Part shown: one piece after another, positions 7,670-18,900 of the stretch
Layout of the letters: every line of letters starts with the position of its first letter
How positions within the stretch are numbered: position 1 is the stretch's first letter
DNA from: a virus
Length of the DNA stretch: 64,000 bases
IMG/VR virus record: IMGVR_UViG_3300032285_004073
Span: 112,808 to 176,807 of that record
Strand: one strand, 5' to 3'
The notes under the pieces: model-generated
The model's input: only the letters and a program-made list of their open reading frames with translations
Told to the model about the DNA's origin: nothing
The model's database searches: none
Translations under genes and position numbers: made by a program

Positions 7670-8119
7670 ATGGACGAATTTAAAATAGAACCGATAAAGA
7701 TACACTTTATCAAAACACATCCCGATGCAGTTCTTCCTTCCAAGAAGAATGTTAACGATACGGGATATGATCTTACAGCAGTTGAAAATGTTACCATTCC
7801 AGCTAAGGGTGCAGCTGTAGTTCCTACAGGATTACAAGTAGCAAAGACGGAAAGAGGTTTATGGTATTTAATTTTACCAAGATCTGGTATGGGATTCAAA
7901 CATAGCATTCAACCGCATTTAGGTGTTATTGATAATGGATATAGAGGAGATTTAGCAGTAAAGCTTTATAACTTTTCAGACATTGATTATAATGTTAATA
8001 AAGGAGATCGCATAGCGCAGATAGCTTATTTTCCTTTATTGTGTATTGAATCATTTTGGGCTACAGAAACAGAAACAACAGATCGCGGAGATAACGGATT
8101 CGGCAGCTCAGGAAATTGA
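7670..8119 (+). CDS. dut: dUTP diphosphatase (dUTPase)
   Basis: This 149-aa protein is a trimeric-type dUTPase hydrolysing dUTP to dUMP and pyrophosphate, which keeps uracil out of DNA and feeds dTTP synthesis. All five motifs are present: I NDTGYDLTA (29-37), II PRSGMGFKH (70-78), III GVIDNGYRGDL (85-95, catalytic Asp D88), IV GDRIAQI (112-118) and V RGDNGFGSSG (139-148). The length is typical. It overlaps the clamp-loader gene by one base (TGATG), so the two are probably translated together. Confidence 0.95.
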   Translation: MDEFKIEPIKIHFIKTHPDAVLPSKKNVNDTGYDLTAVENVTIPAKGAAVVPTGLQVAKTERGLWYLILPRSGMGFKHSIQPHLGVIDNGYRGDLAVKLYNFSDIDYNVNKGDRIAQIAYFPLLCIESFWATETETTDRGDNGFGSSGN

Positions 8120-9057
8120 TGACAAATCATTACGAAAAACTTTGGGTTGAGAAATATCGTCCTAAAACATTAAAGGATATTATTCTCTCAGAAGAGAATA
8201 GAAAGCATTTTGAAACCCTCGGAGAAGATACTCCTAATATTCTTTTCCACGGTTCGCCAGGAACTGGCAAAAGTACTTTAGCAAAAATTATTGTTAATGA
8301 CATTCTTAAATGCCAATATCTTTATATTAATGCTTCGGATGAAAGTGGAATTGATACTATTAGAAACAAAGTCATTAGTTTTGCCCAGACACGTTCAGTA
8401 GATGGTAAGAAAAAAGTAGTAATATTAGAAGAAGCAGATGGTCTTACAGGAGATGCATTACGCATTCTTCGCAATGTTATGGAAGAATATGTCGACACTA
8501 CTCGTTTTATTCTTACAGCTAATTATCTTAATAAGATAATAGAACCTATTAGATCCCGTTGTTTGCTTTTCAAATTACAACCCGATGTTTTAGACTGCGT
8601 ATCAAGAGTAGTTGATATTATCAAAGCAGAAAATATAACACTAGACGCTAGTGTTAAGTCTAAATTAGTAGAATGGACAAGTAATAGATATCCAGATCTT
8701 AGAAGAATTATTAATGATCTTCAAAAATGTTCCGTCACAGGAACCTTAACATTCTCAGAAGAAAATTTAGTGTCAGATCTCGCTGGGTTTATTATAAAGG
8801 GATTGACAACTGCTAAGATATCAGCTTTAGATCTCAGGAAGAAAGTTATTGAATCTGAAAAAACGTTTAATAATGATTACCAAACACTTTTAAAACAAAT
8901 ATTTGATTATATCTATGATTCTGATTTACCAGAGAAGGAAAAGAAAATACTCCTCGTAGACACTGGAGAATATCTTTATAGAGATAACTTTGTTCTAGAC
9001 CATGAAATTAATTTCTTTTGTTGTCTTCTTGCTATGGAAGCTTCTTTAAGAAATTAA
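8119..9057 (+). CDS. Sliding-clamp loader ATPase, gp44-like
   Basis: The 312-aa AAA+ protein (T4 gp44 is 319 aa) starts LWVEKYRPKTLKD, a hallmark of RFC/gp44 subunits. Walker A is GSPGTGKS (45-52), Walker B-like is VVILEEADG, and the SRC motif is IRSRCLLF. With gp62 it loads the gp45 clamp onto primer-template DNA; neither of those is seen here. I chose ATG 8119 over an in-frame TTG at 8116 because the ATG forms a TGATG overlap with the dut stop. The 3' end overlaps the convergent gene at 9054 by 4 nt. Confidence 0.92.
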   Translation: MTNHYEKLWVEKYRPKTLKDIILSEENRKHFETLGEDTPNILFHGSPGTGKSTLAKIIVNDILKCQYLYINASDESGIDTIRNKVISFAQTRSVDGKKKVVILEEADGLTGDALRILRNVMEEYVDTTRFILTANYLNKIIEPIRSRCLLFKLQPDVLDCVSRVVDIIKAENITLDASVKSKLVEWTSNRYPDLRRIINDLQKCSVTGTLTFSEENLVSDLAGFIIKGLTTAKISALDLRKKVIESEKTFNNDYQTLLKQIFDYIYDSDLPEKEKKILLVDTGEYLYRDNFVLDHEINFFCCLLAMEASLRN

Positions 9058-9617
9058 GCGTAACGTTTTTCAAATGCTCCAGAAGCTGGAATAGAAGTAT
9101 TTTTAGTAGGTAAAGATTGATCTTTCGGTCTATTGCCTAAAGCCCCAAAATCATTTTTTAATTCCTCCGGTTTAGACCCAATGGGTTGTTCATATTTATT
9201 AGGAACACCTTGGACCGGTGGTAAATTATTACCAAAACGCAATACTTCAATATATTTTAAATCTCCAGGAACCTCAAATTCATTAAATTCTGTAGGATAT
9301 TGAACAGTTCGAGGATCACATTTTAAAACTAATACAACATTATTAGAACCGGCAATACTATTTGCATCTTTAGCATTAGCATTATTGGAATTGCCATTTA
9401 CTTCACTAATAAAGAAAAAGGTATCAGGGTTTTGTTGTAAAATGTTTTGAATCCAAGAATGGAACAATTCATCTGTTTCATATCTTTGTTTATAGAAATC
9501 AGACTTAAAAAACTCTGGTCTGAGTTTTACTGGTGTTCCGGTGCGAAAACCTCCGTTTGTATAGTGGGCAAAGGCTCTTTCACATAAGGTTTCGAATTTA
9601 TTGAATTTTTGACTCAT
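9054..9617 (-). CDS. Unknown conserved phage protein (187 aa)
   Basis: I cannot assign a function. The N-terminus FETLCERAFAHYTNGGFRTG, then TPVKLRPEFF, looks like a conserved phage family seen near head and baseplate genes. The C-terminal third is Pro/Asn-rich and probably disordered (PIGSKPEELKNDFGALGNRP). No membrane segment or signal is visible. It is divergent from the gp25-like gene, with a 37-nt gap that carries a CTAAATAT late-like box on the plus strand. Confidence 0.55.
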   Translation of the reverse strand: MSQKFNKFETLCERAFAHYTNGGFRTGTPVKLRPEFFKSDFYKQRYETDELFHSWIQNILQQNPDTFFFISEVNGNSNNANAKDANSIAGSNNVVLVLKCDPRTVQYPTEFNEFEVPGDLKYIEVLRFGNNLPPVQGVPNKYEQPIGSKPEELKNDFGALGNRPKDQSLPTKNTSIPASGAFEKRYA

Positions 9618-9654
9618 AGATATTGTATGTTAGACCTAAATATTTACCTCCGAC

Positions 9655-10161
9655 ATGGCAACTATTCACATAGATAATTTAATTAACCCTCGTCAAGTTA
9701 ATTCAAAGGCTACAGTTTTGACTCAACCTAATAAACCAACTGTAGCTGTTTATACAGATTTACACTTAGATTTATCCGAAATTTATAATATTGGAATAGG
9801 AACAAATCCACAAAAATCTAATGATATTAAAGTAGATAATGATGCAGCTGCTATAAAAAATTCTTTATATAATATTTTTACAACTATTCCCGGACAAAAA
9901 ATATTAAATCCTTCTTTTGGTTGTAATCTTAATCAATTTGTATTTGAAGAAGTATCTGAAATTAAAGGTAAAATAATAGGTGATACTATTTTAAATGCTA
10001 TTAATGTCTATGAACCCAGAGTTCAAGTCCTAAATATACAAGTATATCCTTTACCAGATCAACTGATGTATTACATTATTATGTCATATCAAATGGTTGG
10101 GATAGCTAGCACATTTTCAACGCAAATACAAATATTTCCAAATAATATCTTAATAGTATGA
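9655..10161 (+). CDS. Baseplate wedge protein, gp25-like
   Basis: The 168-aa protein (T4 gp25 is 132 aa) has the GPW/gp25 core: AAIKNSLYNIFTTIPGQKIL, NPSFGCNLNQFVFE, and YEPRVQVLNIQVYP. The T4 equivalents are SIKNSLLGIITTRKG, FDPEFGCDLSDQLFE and NYEPRIDKL. Gp25 sits at the sheath-baseplate junction and starts sheath assembly; it is conserved in contractile systems generally. The extra N-terminal 35 residues are not in T4. It overlaps the gp6 gene by 4 nt (ATGA). Confidence 0.9.
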   Translation: MATIHIDNLINPRQVNSKATVLTQPNKPTVAVYTDLHLDLSEIYNIGIGTNPQKSNDIKVDNDAAAIKNSLYNIFTTIPGQKILNPSFGCNLNQFVFEEVSEIKGKIIGDTILNAINVYEPRVQVLNIQVYPLPDQLMYYIIMSYQMVGIASTFSTQIQIFPNNILIV

Positions 10162-11957
10162 GTAACATCCCTTCCACACCAAATGATTATGTAGCCTTTG
10201 ATGCTACTAATATTAGCGATTTAATAATCAATCGTTTAAATCAAGGTCAGGTATTCACTGATCAAAATTATCAGGGATCTAATATGTCTGCTATTATAGA
10301 CATTATTAGTTATTCTTTTAGTACCTTATTATTTTATCTTAATAAAACAGCTTCAGAAAGTCTTTTTTCAGAAGCTCAGGTGTATGAAAACATGAATAGA
10401 ATTGTTAAACTTTTAAATTATAATCCTCTTGGTAGAATTACACAAAACGTACCTTATACTTTAAACTCTTCATCTTCCTTACCAGCTGGGAACTATATAA
10501 TCCCTCGTTACAGTTATATAAAAGTAGGAGCTGATACGTATTCATTTAATACAGACATAGCTTTTACAAATTCAGCAAACGGAGTAATTGAATTACAAAA
10601 TGTAAATTCTGATTTTTTCCTTTACCAAGGCCAATTTCAAGAATATCCTATATATTCGGCTCAAGGAATTAATAATGAAATACTTTATATTAGCTTGGGA
10701 TCTGACACTTATGTAGACCATTTTAATTTATTTGTTTATGTTAAAGATGTAAACACCGGATTATGGACTCAATGGAAACAAACTCCTAATTTATTTTTAA
10801 ATAAATCCACAGATAAAAATTATGAAATAAGATTTAATGCAAATAAAAATTATGAAATTAAATTTGGTGATAATATTAACGGATCAGCATTAAATGATGG
10901 CGACAAAGTCTTGGTATATTATTTAAATATAAATCCAAACGCTACAGCATTAGCAGCCAATACATTAAACAAATTACCAATTGCTCTCTATAATAGTGTA
11001 AATTACAATCAAATTTTAAATAACACTATTTCTAACCCAACATATATAATACCTCAAAATTATTTAAAATATGTAACTATTAATAATGATTATCCTTCTA
11101 ATCCTTATTCTGAAGAGGAAAGCGTTGATAGCATAAGAAATAACGCACCTAAAAATTTTAGTTTCCAACAAAGATTGGTCACAGCTAATGATTTTCAATC
11201 GTATATAAATTCAAATTATGCTCATTTATTTGCCAATAGTTCCGTAGTTAATAATGACGATTATTTAAGTGGCCATATAAAATATCTATATAACATAGGT
11301 ATAGATTCTCCGCAATCTGATAATAATATTTTATACAGCCAAATTAAATTTGCGAATAGTTGCAATTTTAATAATGTATACGTTTATCTTGTTCCTAAAA
11401 ATTCCACACAACAATACGTAGCAGCTTCGCAAAAGGAATTTATAATATCTGAACTACAAGAAAAAAAGGTTTTAACATCAGAAGTTGTGATTATAGATCC
11501 GGTTTATATGGCTTTAGATTTCTATGCCAAATCACCTTATTCTAAACCTTCAACTAATGACATTAATAATAGTAAACTTTTAATTTACAAACAATCTCAT
11601 AGTAGAAGATCTCCAGCTGGGATTCAAGCTGATGTAATAGCTTTAATTAAAAAGACATTTAATAATCAGACATCGACATTAGGTCAAATGATTGATTTGC
11701 ATAAATTGACAAATGATATTTTAAATATTGATGGAGTAGATCATATTCAAACATATAGAAGTGATACAGATTCTTATGCAGAAGGTATTTCCCTTTTAGT
11801 TTGGAATAATTCTTATCCTCAATTAGACGTTTATACAACATCTCAAAATATACAATTACAATACTTTCAATTTCCAGTATTTAATAACATAAACAATTTA
11901 ATTAATAGAATTCAAATTGTTGATAACAGTGGTGTAATTCAAGTTTCGGATTACTAA
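10158..11957 (+). CDS. Baseplate wedge protein, gp6-like (Baseplate_J)
   Basis: The 599-aa protein (T4 gp6 is 660 aa) starts in the T4-like way: DATNISDLIINRLNQGQVFT, then MSAIIDIISYSFSTLLFYLN. The C-terminal half has the J-protein features, with a basic RRSPAGIQADVIALIKKTF and the later VDHIQTYR. Gp6 dimers link wedges into the inner baseplate ring. The ATGA overlap with the gp25-like gene suggests coupled translation, and the order gp25-gp6 is standard for contractile tails. Confidence 0.88.
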   Translation: MSNIPSTPNDYVAFDATNISDLIINRLNQGQVFTDQNYQGSNMSAIIDIISYSFSTLLFYLNKTASESLFSEAQVYENMNRIVKLLNYNPLGRITQNVPYTLNSSSSLPAGNYIIPRYSYIKVGADTYSFNTDIAFTNSANGVIELQNVNSDFFLYQGQFQEYPIYSAQGINNEILYISLGSDTYVDHFNLFVYVKDVNTGLWTQWKQTPNLFLNKSTDKNYEIRFNANKNYEIKFGDNINGSALNDGDKVLVYYLNINPNATALAANTLNKLPIALYNSVNYNQILNNTISNPTYIIPQNYLKYVTINNDYPSNPYSEEESVDSIRNNAPKNFSFQQRLVTANDFQSYINSNYAHLFANSSVVNNDDYLSGHIKYLYNIGIDSPQSDNNILYSQIKFANSCNFNNVYVYLVPKNSTQQYVAASQKEFIISELQEKKVLTSEVVIIDPVYMALDFYAKSPYSKPSTNDINNSKLLIYKQSHSRRSPAGIQADVIALIKKTFNNQTSTLGQMIDLHKLTNDILNIDGVDHIQTYRSDTDSYAEGISLLVWNNSYPQLDVYTTSQNIQLQYFQFPVFNNINNLINRIQIVDNSGVIQVSDY

Positions 11958-11962
11958 AATAG

Positions 11963-14900
11963 ATGCAAGCTACTCAGGATCCATTAATATTAAACGAATC
12001 AATTTATTTTGATTATTCCCCTCCTCCTACTTTTTCTGGGCATTATAATAGGCATCCTTTTAGAATTCACATAACATCTTCTCATAGCGATCAACATATT
12101 ATTTCTTTAGATGCAAAATATTCAAGATCTTACAACCCTCAACCTAATCCTAATAAATGGTCTTTTTTAAGACCTGAATATAGATTTTTAGATTTAAGTG
12201 GCAATAAAATTAATTACATAACCACTCAAGATACACCATTTTATATTGGTTCAGACGGTAATTTAAATAATGTTAGCGGAACCTTTATTGGTGTTAGTGG
12301 GTTTGCGGAATTTTATTTTATAGATGATATTTATAATTTTGACTTAGCCATAAACAATCAACCTTATACTACTATTATAGCTACTCTACAAACAAGTGGT
12401 ATAAATTATTTTTTCAATAACAATGAATATATTTCTACCTCATATGCCAATAGTTTAGCAACAGCATATCAACCTCATATTTTTTATTATCGAAATCCAG
12501 ATTATATAAAAATATCAGAAAATGGCGGTAGAGATTTTATTAACCCAAGATGGTCTGCCACAACACAACCAATTGTGTTTACTCTTAATTGGAATGGAAA
12601 TTATATCTACAATGATGTAAACATACCAACCTATAATGAACCTTATAATTTTTGTCATTATTTCCCCAATTCTCAAAATCAACAAATACAAATTAAAGCT
12701 AATACAGTTGGCGTAAGTTCCAATTTTAATGATAATCTAGTAATATCCTATAGTAATAAAGATGGTTATCGTTCTCAGAGTTATTGTAAGACATATTTTA
12801 ATATACCCAATAGTCAAACATCTCTCGGAGCTTATATTACAGCATCTGTTAATTTTGATTCTGGTCTAGATTTTACTGGAAATGCGTTTAGTCCCAAGAT
12901 TTGGATATCAAATCCTAATGCTGGTACAGTGACTATTGCTGAGTATAATGACCCTAGCATTTTTAATACTACAGATCCTAACTTTACATCGACTCAATTT
13001 AAAAATTTTAATGTACCTATTGTTATAAATCCAGATTATACCAAAGATAATTTTTCCACAATAGGATTTCATGGCATTAATAGTATAGCAGTTTTACCTC
13101 CTCCGGATTTTAAAGCATGGGCTTGTGACGGTGAATTAAATTACCTTTACAAATTTTCCACAGAGGGAAGTATAATTTCTGCAATTGATATTAACCAAAT
13201 AGTAAAAACACAAAAATTAGGTTTCTTTGTAGAAAATCAAGTTTCTCCAGCTTCTATTACATTAGATAGCAATCTTAATATTTGGATGACTTTATATGAT
13301 ACAGCATCTGTTTTAAAATTAGATCCTAATGGAAATTTCTTATTTGCTTTAAACCCATTATCATCCATCAATTATACACTTCCTCCTAATATAAATTATA
13401 ATTGGTATCTCTACAATGAAATGCAGCCATTATCTGGTGAGGTGCAAAACTTTATTGAACCTACCTATGTTGAAACAGATTTAAACAATAATATCTGGGT
13501 AACATATTCCAATTACGCTAGTGGATTTTTAATAAAATATGATACCAATGGCAATTTACTTAAAACTATTAGTTATCCAGTTCTTTCAAGTCCACAAGAT
13601 TTAGTAGTAGATAATGCAAATAATGTATGGGTTGCATTATCTAATAACTCTGGTGACACTTTAGGCACTTTGGAAAAAAGAAATTCCTTTGGAGTATTAC
13701 TAAGCTCCTTTGGAAATATTACTGGATTGAATAATTTGACTTTAGATTTAAATCAAAATATTTGGTTCACATATTCATATTCTAGAATAGCAACTATAGA
13801 TAATAACACCGCAAATATAACAACAATTAATGTATCAGATTATGATAATACACCTTTAGTAATTCCGAGAGACAACAATTCTCAAATATTTTATTCCTCA
13901 TCACCTCAGACCAAAATAGTATCCAATAGTATTAGTAACATCAACAGAATTATTTATAGCCTTTCAGATGTACCTGCAACAACACCAAGTGGAACTATTG
14001 CCAATTCCTCTTATACAACAGCTAGCCAACAAATTTTAGCAGCAAAGGCTCAGATTCAGCAAGCAGTTATTAACTATGCGGTGACTAATTACCCAAATGC
14101 CATGAGTAATAATCCAACTCTTACAGCGTATTGCTACAGAGATACTGGATTTATAGTAGATGCATTAGCTGCGGACATAGCCAATAATACAAATCATCGA
14201 TCAATTGAAGTGGGTAATTTTTACTACAAAGGTGTAACAAAAAATGTTAATGTACCTTATGGACAATTAATTCTGCCTTCTTACGAATTATCAGCAACAA
14301 TAAATTCTATTAATTACATTGCATCTTATATTAATTCCAATGTAGTTACAGATACTTCTAGAAAAACTGATGTGACATCACGTATGGCTGATGTAGTATA
14401 CCCTCTTCAAACCGGAGGAGCTTTAAAGGCATATTCTCCTGCTGGATCACCTACTACAGACGATATTAATATAGCCAATCTTATAGCTGCTAATAGATCT
14501 GCCCTTCAAGATAAAGTTTCTTATTATGTAATACAAAAGGGATATTTGTTTGATAGTGCTCTTTTACAAATTTGTAAAAGAGATGTTGGGTTGATTGTAG
14601 ATGCTATATACAATGATCTAGTATCCGGAGTCAATGCTAGGTCTATAGAATACGGCTTGGCATATTGGAATGGAAGCACTACAAGATTGCCAGACAGTCT
14701 TGTACCTAATCATAAAGAAAAAACAACAGATACATTTAATTATCTTAACACTTGTATTAAAGATCTTTTAGTTGCTAATGGGTATTTACAAGACACAACA
14801 CCTTCTCCTTACAATATATATGCAGATAAAGGATTAACTGTACCAGATGAATATACATCAGAAACAGCTTTGGAAGGTATAGCTGCCGATTATAAGGGCA

Positions 14901-15952
14901 ATATATATGTTATAAATTCTGTTGAAAATCAAGTATATATGTTTAATTCAACAACTAAGAATTTTACAAATAAATTTTATATTAATCCTCAAGGATTTAA
15001 TTTCTTCTACCAGAACAATATTAATAGCATAGATTATAATGTTTGGACTAAATCAGCTCAAGCTTATGGTGACTGGACTGGGTTTAGATGGATTAATAAA
15101 TATTATAAATATCAAAACTCAAGAATAATATCTTTAACTGGAAGATCTACTAATTTAGATTTTTACGGAAATCATGCGTTTGATGTTTTTAAAGTTAATG
15201 AAAATTTTGACATGGCTGGTCAAATGAAATCTTTAGCTTTTATGCCGGTTTTACAAGATAGCCCAGTTTTCTTTGATAATTTCTTAGGATCTATTTTCGG
15301 TAAAGCTCCTTTTAATCATAATGATCTAGGAATAGAAAGTTATGAAAAGATTGCAAATTTCTTACCCAATAATGTAGATATAGACACTTGTGGTATAGAC
15401 GAACTTTACAACTTAGCCAATTCAGTAAATCAACATGATGGTGATGACTTTACTTTAACCTATCCAAATGAAATTAAAAGATTAATGAATTTAGCTTCCA
15501 TAAATCAATCTATACTTTGGGGTACAACTTCCAAAAATCAAAATTACTTTAAGTCTCCGTCCACAGATGGAGTCTTGAATAGGGGTAAATTGTTAACTAA
15601 CAATTACACAGTTTCTGCTGGAACTCCTGTAATATTAAATACTAGATCACTTAACAGTTATGATCTAATACCCACAGGACCTATCAACGGTTCAACCAAT
15701 TATCCCTTATCTACATTAATTTCTTACATAGGTTTAGATCCACTTAATTGGGAAACATATTACAACATATATGAATTTATACCTGGATTTAGTAAAACGC
15801 TAACTGAAGGTATTATAGATTGGAATAATCCTCAAACAACCATTACTCAAAGTCAATCTTCTCATTATAATTGGGTTGGAAATGAACAAACGTTAGATAA
15901 ATTATTTTCATATAATTTATATAACGGATTAGGATTACTAAAGAATTATTAA
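11963..15952 (+). CDS. Giant baseplate protein with NHL-type propeller, possible gp7 counterpart
   Basis: The 1329-aa protein follows gp6, where T4 has gp7 (1032 aa). Roughly residues 370-650 form NHL/lyase-like propeller blades, with repeated patterns such as ITLDSNLNIWMTLYDTASVL and LVVDNANNVWVALS. Two copies of a phage module follow: YCYRDTGFIVDALAADI (about 720) and ICKRDVGLIVDAIYNDL (about 865), each ending in a (S/N)RSIE motif. The C-terminal 350 residues begin near DFYGNHAFDVFKVNENFDM and look like a conserved attachment region. I infer a wedge protein enlarged by a propeller; the gp7 equivalence is positional only. Confidence 0.6.
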   Translation: MQATQDPLILNESIYFDYSPPPTFSGHYNRHPFRIHITSSHSDQHIISLDAKYSRSYNPQPNPNKWSFLRPEYRFLDLSGNKINYITTQDTPFYIGSDGNLNNVSGTFIGVSGFAEFYFIDDIYNFDLAINNQPYTTIIATLQTSGINYFFNNNEYISTSYANSLATAYQPHIFYYRNPDYIKISENGGRDFINPRWSATTQPIVFTLNWNGNYIYNDVNIPTYNEPYNFCHYFPNSQNQQIQIKANTVGVSSNFNDNLVISYSNKDGYRSQSYCKTYFNIPNSQTSLGAYITASVNFDSGLDFTGNAFSPKIWISNPNAGTVTIAEYNDPSIFNTTDPNFTSTQFKNFNVPIVINPDYTKDNFSTIGFHGINSIAVLPPPDFKAWACDGELNYLYKFSTEGSIISAIDINQIVKTQKLGFFVENQVSPASITLDSNLNIWMTLYDTASVLKLDPNGNFLFALNPLSSINYTLPPNINYNWYLYNEMQPLSGEVQNFIEPTYVETDLNNNIWVTYSNYASGFLIKYDTNGNLLKTISYPVLSSPQDLVVDNANNVWVALSNNSGDTLGTLEKRNSFGVLLSSFGNITGLNNLTLDLNQNIWFTYSYSRIATIDNNTANITTINVSDYDNTPLVIPRDNNSQIFYSSSPQTKIVSNSISNINRIIYSLSDVPATTPSGTIANSSYTTASQQILAAKAQIQQAVINYAVTNYPNAMSNNPTLTAYCYRDTGFIVDALAADIANNTNHRSIEVGNFYYKGVTKNVNVPYGQLILPSYELSATINSINYIASYINSNVVTDTSRKTDVTSRMADVVYPLQTGGALKAYSPAGSPTTDDINIANLIAANRSALQDKVSYYVIQKGYLFDSALLQICKRDVGLIVDAIYNDLVSGVNARSIEYGLAYWNGSTTRLPDSLVPNHKEKTTDTFNYLNTCIKDLLVANGYLQDTTPSPYNIYADKGLTVPDEYTSETALEGIAADYKGNIYVINSVENQVYMFNSTTKNFTNKFYINPQGFNFFYQNNINSIDYNVWTKSAQAYGDWTGFRWINKYYKYQNSRIISLTGRSTNLDFYGNHAFDVFKVNENFDMAGQMKSLAFMPVLQDSPVFFDNFLGSIFGKAPFNHNDLGIESYEKIANFLPNNVDIDTCGIDELYNLANSVNQHDGDDFTLTYPNEIKRLMNLASINQSILWGTTSKNQNYFKSPSTDGVLNRGKLLTNNYTVSAGTPVILNTRSLNSYDLIPTGPINGSTNYPLSTLISYIGLDPLNWETYYNIYEFIPGFSKTLTEGIIDWNNPQTTITQSQSSHYNWVGNEQTLDKLFSYNLYNGLGLLKNY

Positions 15953-15965
15953 ATTGTATTTTCAA

Positions 15966-15973
15966 TCTAAATA
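15966..15973 (+). promoter_or_regulatory. Possible late promoter TCTAAATA
   Basis: TCTAAATA, one mismatch from TATAAATA, lies in the 30-nt gap before the 1514-aa gene and ends 9 nt before its ATG. A weak call based on the motif and its position. Confidence 0.3.
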
Positions 15974-15982
15974 TTAAAAGAA

Positions 15983-18900
15983 ATGAGTTTTACTCCCACA
16001 TTAGCATATAATATACAAGGATCTGGAAACTACCCCTCAGAGAACTATATAAGTTATCCTTTACAGTCTTATTTTATAGCTAATTTAGGACCTTTAAAAT
16101 TTTATAACGGTTTAAAATATAGAAAAAAACCTTACAGTGATGTAGCTAACTTTTATTTAAACTCTCCTATTTTTAATTCTTTTTTTACTTATAGTAATGC
16201 TGTTACATCACAATATTCGGATATTACAGATCCGACCCAAGCCAATATTTTAGTAGAATCTTATAATACCATAGATTTTGGTGATTGGATATCCACACCT
16301 TCTATAACTTTAAATACATCTAACATAAGAAAAACTTACAACATTCCTTCAGAATTTAATTTATTTTATACTACTTTAAATCAAAATACGGATTTAAGTT
16401 ATGGATATTTATTATATCCTAGCAAATTATTTTTAAATCCAGTTAGCTTAACACAAAACGGAAATAACTGGAATTTAACCACAAATATTAATGTAGCATT
16501 ATCTTCGGTTATTGGAATAGAATCAAATTACATAGAACAAGACGCCGCGGATTATCATATAAACACCTATTTAAAAAATACACCCACTTTATTATCATTA
16601 GGATCCGCCGGTCTCAATAGTTCTTATAGTTTATTTTTTGACCTTTGTGCTAATCGTACTCGTACACATAGGCCTATTATTAATTTTACACAAGGATATA
16701 AACCAACATATTTTACTTCTATATTAGAACCTAATTCTATATTGAATCCCGACTCTTTAGTTGTGACATTTAGTGCTGCATGTTCTAATCCCACTTTTAG
16801 TATTACAGAACAAATTATATCTCAAGATGAACCAGATGTTTGGAAATATGATGAAACTACACATTTTAATAATACTTTTGTAATTTTATCATCATATGAT
16901 ATTAAAACAAAATCACCAGTACAAACATTTCAATTATATCAAACAATTACACCAGGAGGTGCAAATTATCCTTTAATTGACAGTAAAAATTGTGTTTTAA
17001 GTGCAACTTTATTTTTAAACAATTCTAATATTAGATATTCTAATCCTCTTTCCAAGAGCACTTACAACGTACATCATACAACGGATTCTATTTTAGGGAT
17101 TAGTTATATAGCAGATTGTGGATTATTTAAAAATAATGACCCTATTAGTGGTTCTCTTACAATCAATAGTAGTCCAGCAAGTTTTAAAACATCTGTACCT
17201 ATTAATAACGTAGCTAGTAATCAAACAATTGTTTGGACTACTCCGTATCCTCCTCATTATTATTCTTATAAAACAAAATTAGCAAATTCAGGCGCTTATT
17301 TAGATTCTAATTCTTTAAATTTTTATCTTTATTCTTCTAATGTACCTACATCAGATAATAACTATAATACTAATCAAAGCAGTTATTATGTTTTATTATC
17401 ATCCTATATTACATCGGATCATAATATTCTTAGTTACAGTTTAGACGCCGTCCCAAACGATCTTATTAGATTTCTTCCTGTTAATTTAGATCCTTTAATA
17501 GCCCCTAATTTAGTTTGTTCTTATGGACCATATACTTCGTTAGTAGCTGGTTCTGCTATACAGACATACAACTTAATTAATTCTCCGTGGGTACCGGTAT
17601 CTGCTGGTGATTGTTTGCGCATAGATTACCCTTATGGTATGTACGGACAAACACCTCTCAGTATAAGGTCATCTCTTTCTTCTAAGGTTGCGGGTCAATT
17701 AGATGCTTTTAATGCAACTAATTTTGTGTTGGCGCCAGATTATCAACAAAATAACGGATTTGCAATAGATTTACAAGTATTGAGTGAAGATTATAATCAA
17801 ATAACATTGAGTGTTTCTAATAATGTTTCTTTAAGCAGTTGGCCTTATATAGATTTGACATATAAAAATATATGTTGGTATTACACAAGTGATGATGTTT
17901 TACCTGATTTAAACATATCTTTAAATATAGCAGACTCAACTGGAAATATTCTCAGTTCTATACAACCTTATCAAGTAATACCTTTTAATAATTTAACATG
18001 GAATGTTAATATTTCTGGATATGGTCCCAATACTTTGACTATATACGTTTCATCTTCAGATGAAACAATAACTCAACCCTCATTTATTGATACTAATCCA
18101 TCACTATTTTCATATTTTGTAGAAAGACAATTTGCTGTAACACCTTTAATTGAATTGGATAACTTGAATATAGACAGAACAATTTCTTTACAAGCACAAT
18201 TACCAATTAACAATACTATAGTCAATATACCATCAGCTTACCAAGATTCCGCTATGTATTGGACTTGGTCTTTTGATGACATAACAGATCCCTCTTTACA
18301 ACCTATATCTGCCAATTACAATGTTTTAAGTTCAGACAATGTTACAATTATATCCAAAGATTATACACATTCAACACCTGGACCTATATCATTGTTAAGT
18401 TCTATAAATTTAGTAATAACACCTCCTCAAGGCAGTAGAGCACAAAATTTACACAATATAAAAGTTGTAGCCCATTCTGATATAATGAACCCTTCGGTTA
18501 TAGGATCCTACAGCTTCACTGTAGATGATTTTCCAAGTACAGATATTTTTAATGCAGATTTTACAACAAGATATAACAATGCTGAAGCAATTGTTTTAGG
18601 GAATACATCTTCCGGACATAATACGATAACTAGAAAGGGCAATGCATCACCTGGAACTAATTTATATTTTAAATTAATACCGTCAGACGTAGCTTCTAAT
18701 TTAGCAAATAATAATGGAGAATTAACTTGGTATTACAATAATCTAGCTATAGATTCAAATTCTGATAATAGTCTTAATTTTGATTTAAGTCTTAGTGCCA
18801 CACCTACAATTCAAAACAATATTTCAGCTGCATCCATTGCCTTAAAATTAACAAATTCTTTTGCTAATGGGTGGACTAGTGCTCATAATGTAAGCGCTAT

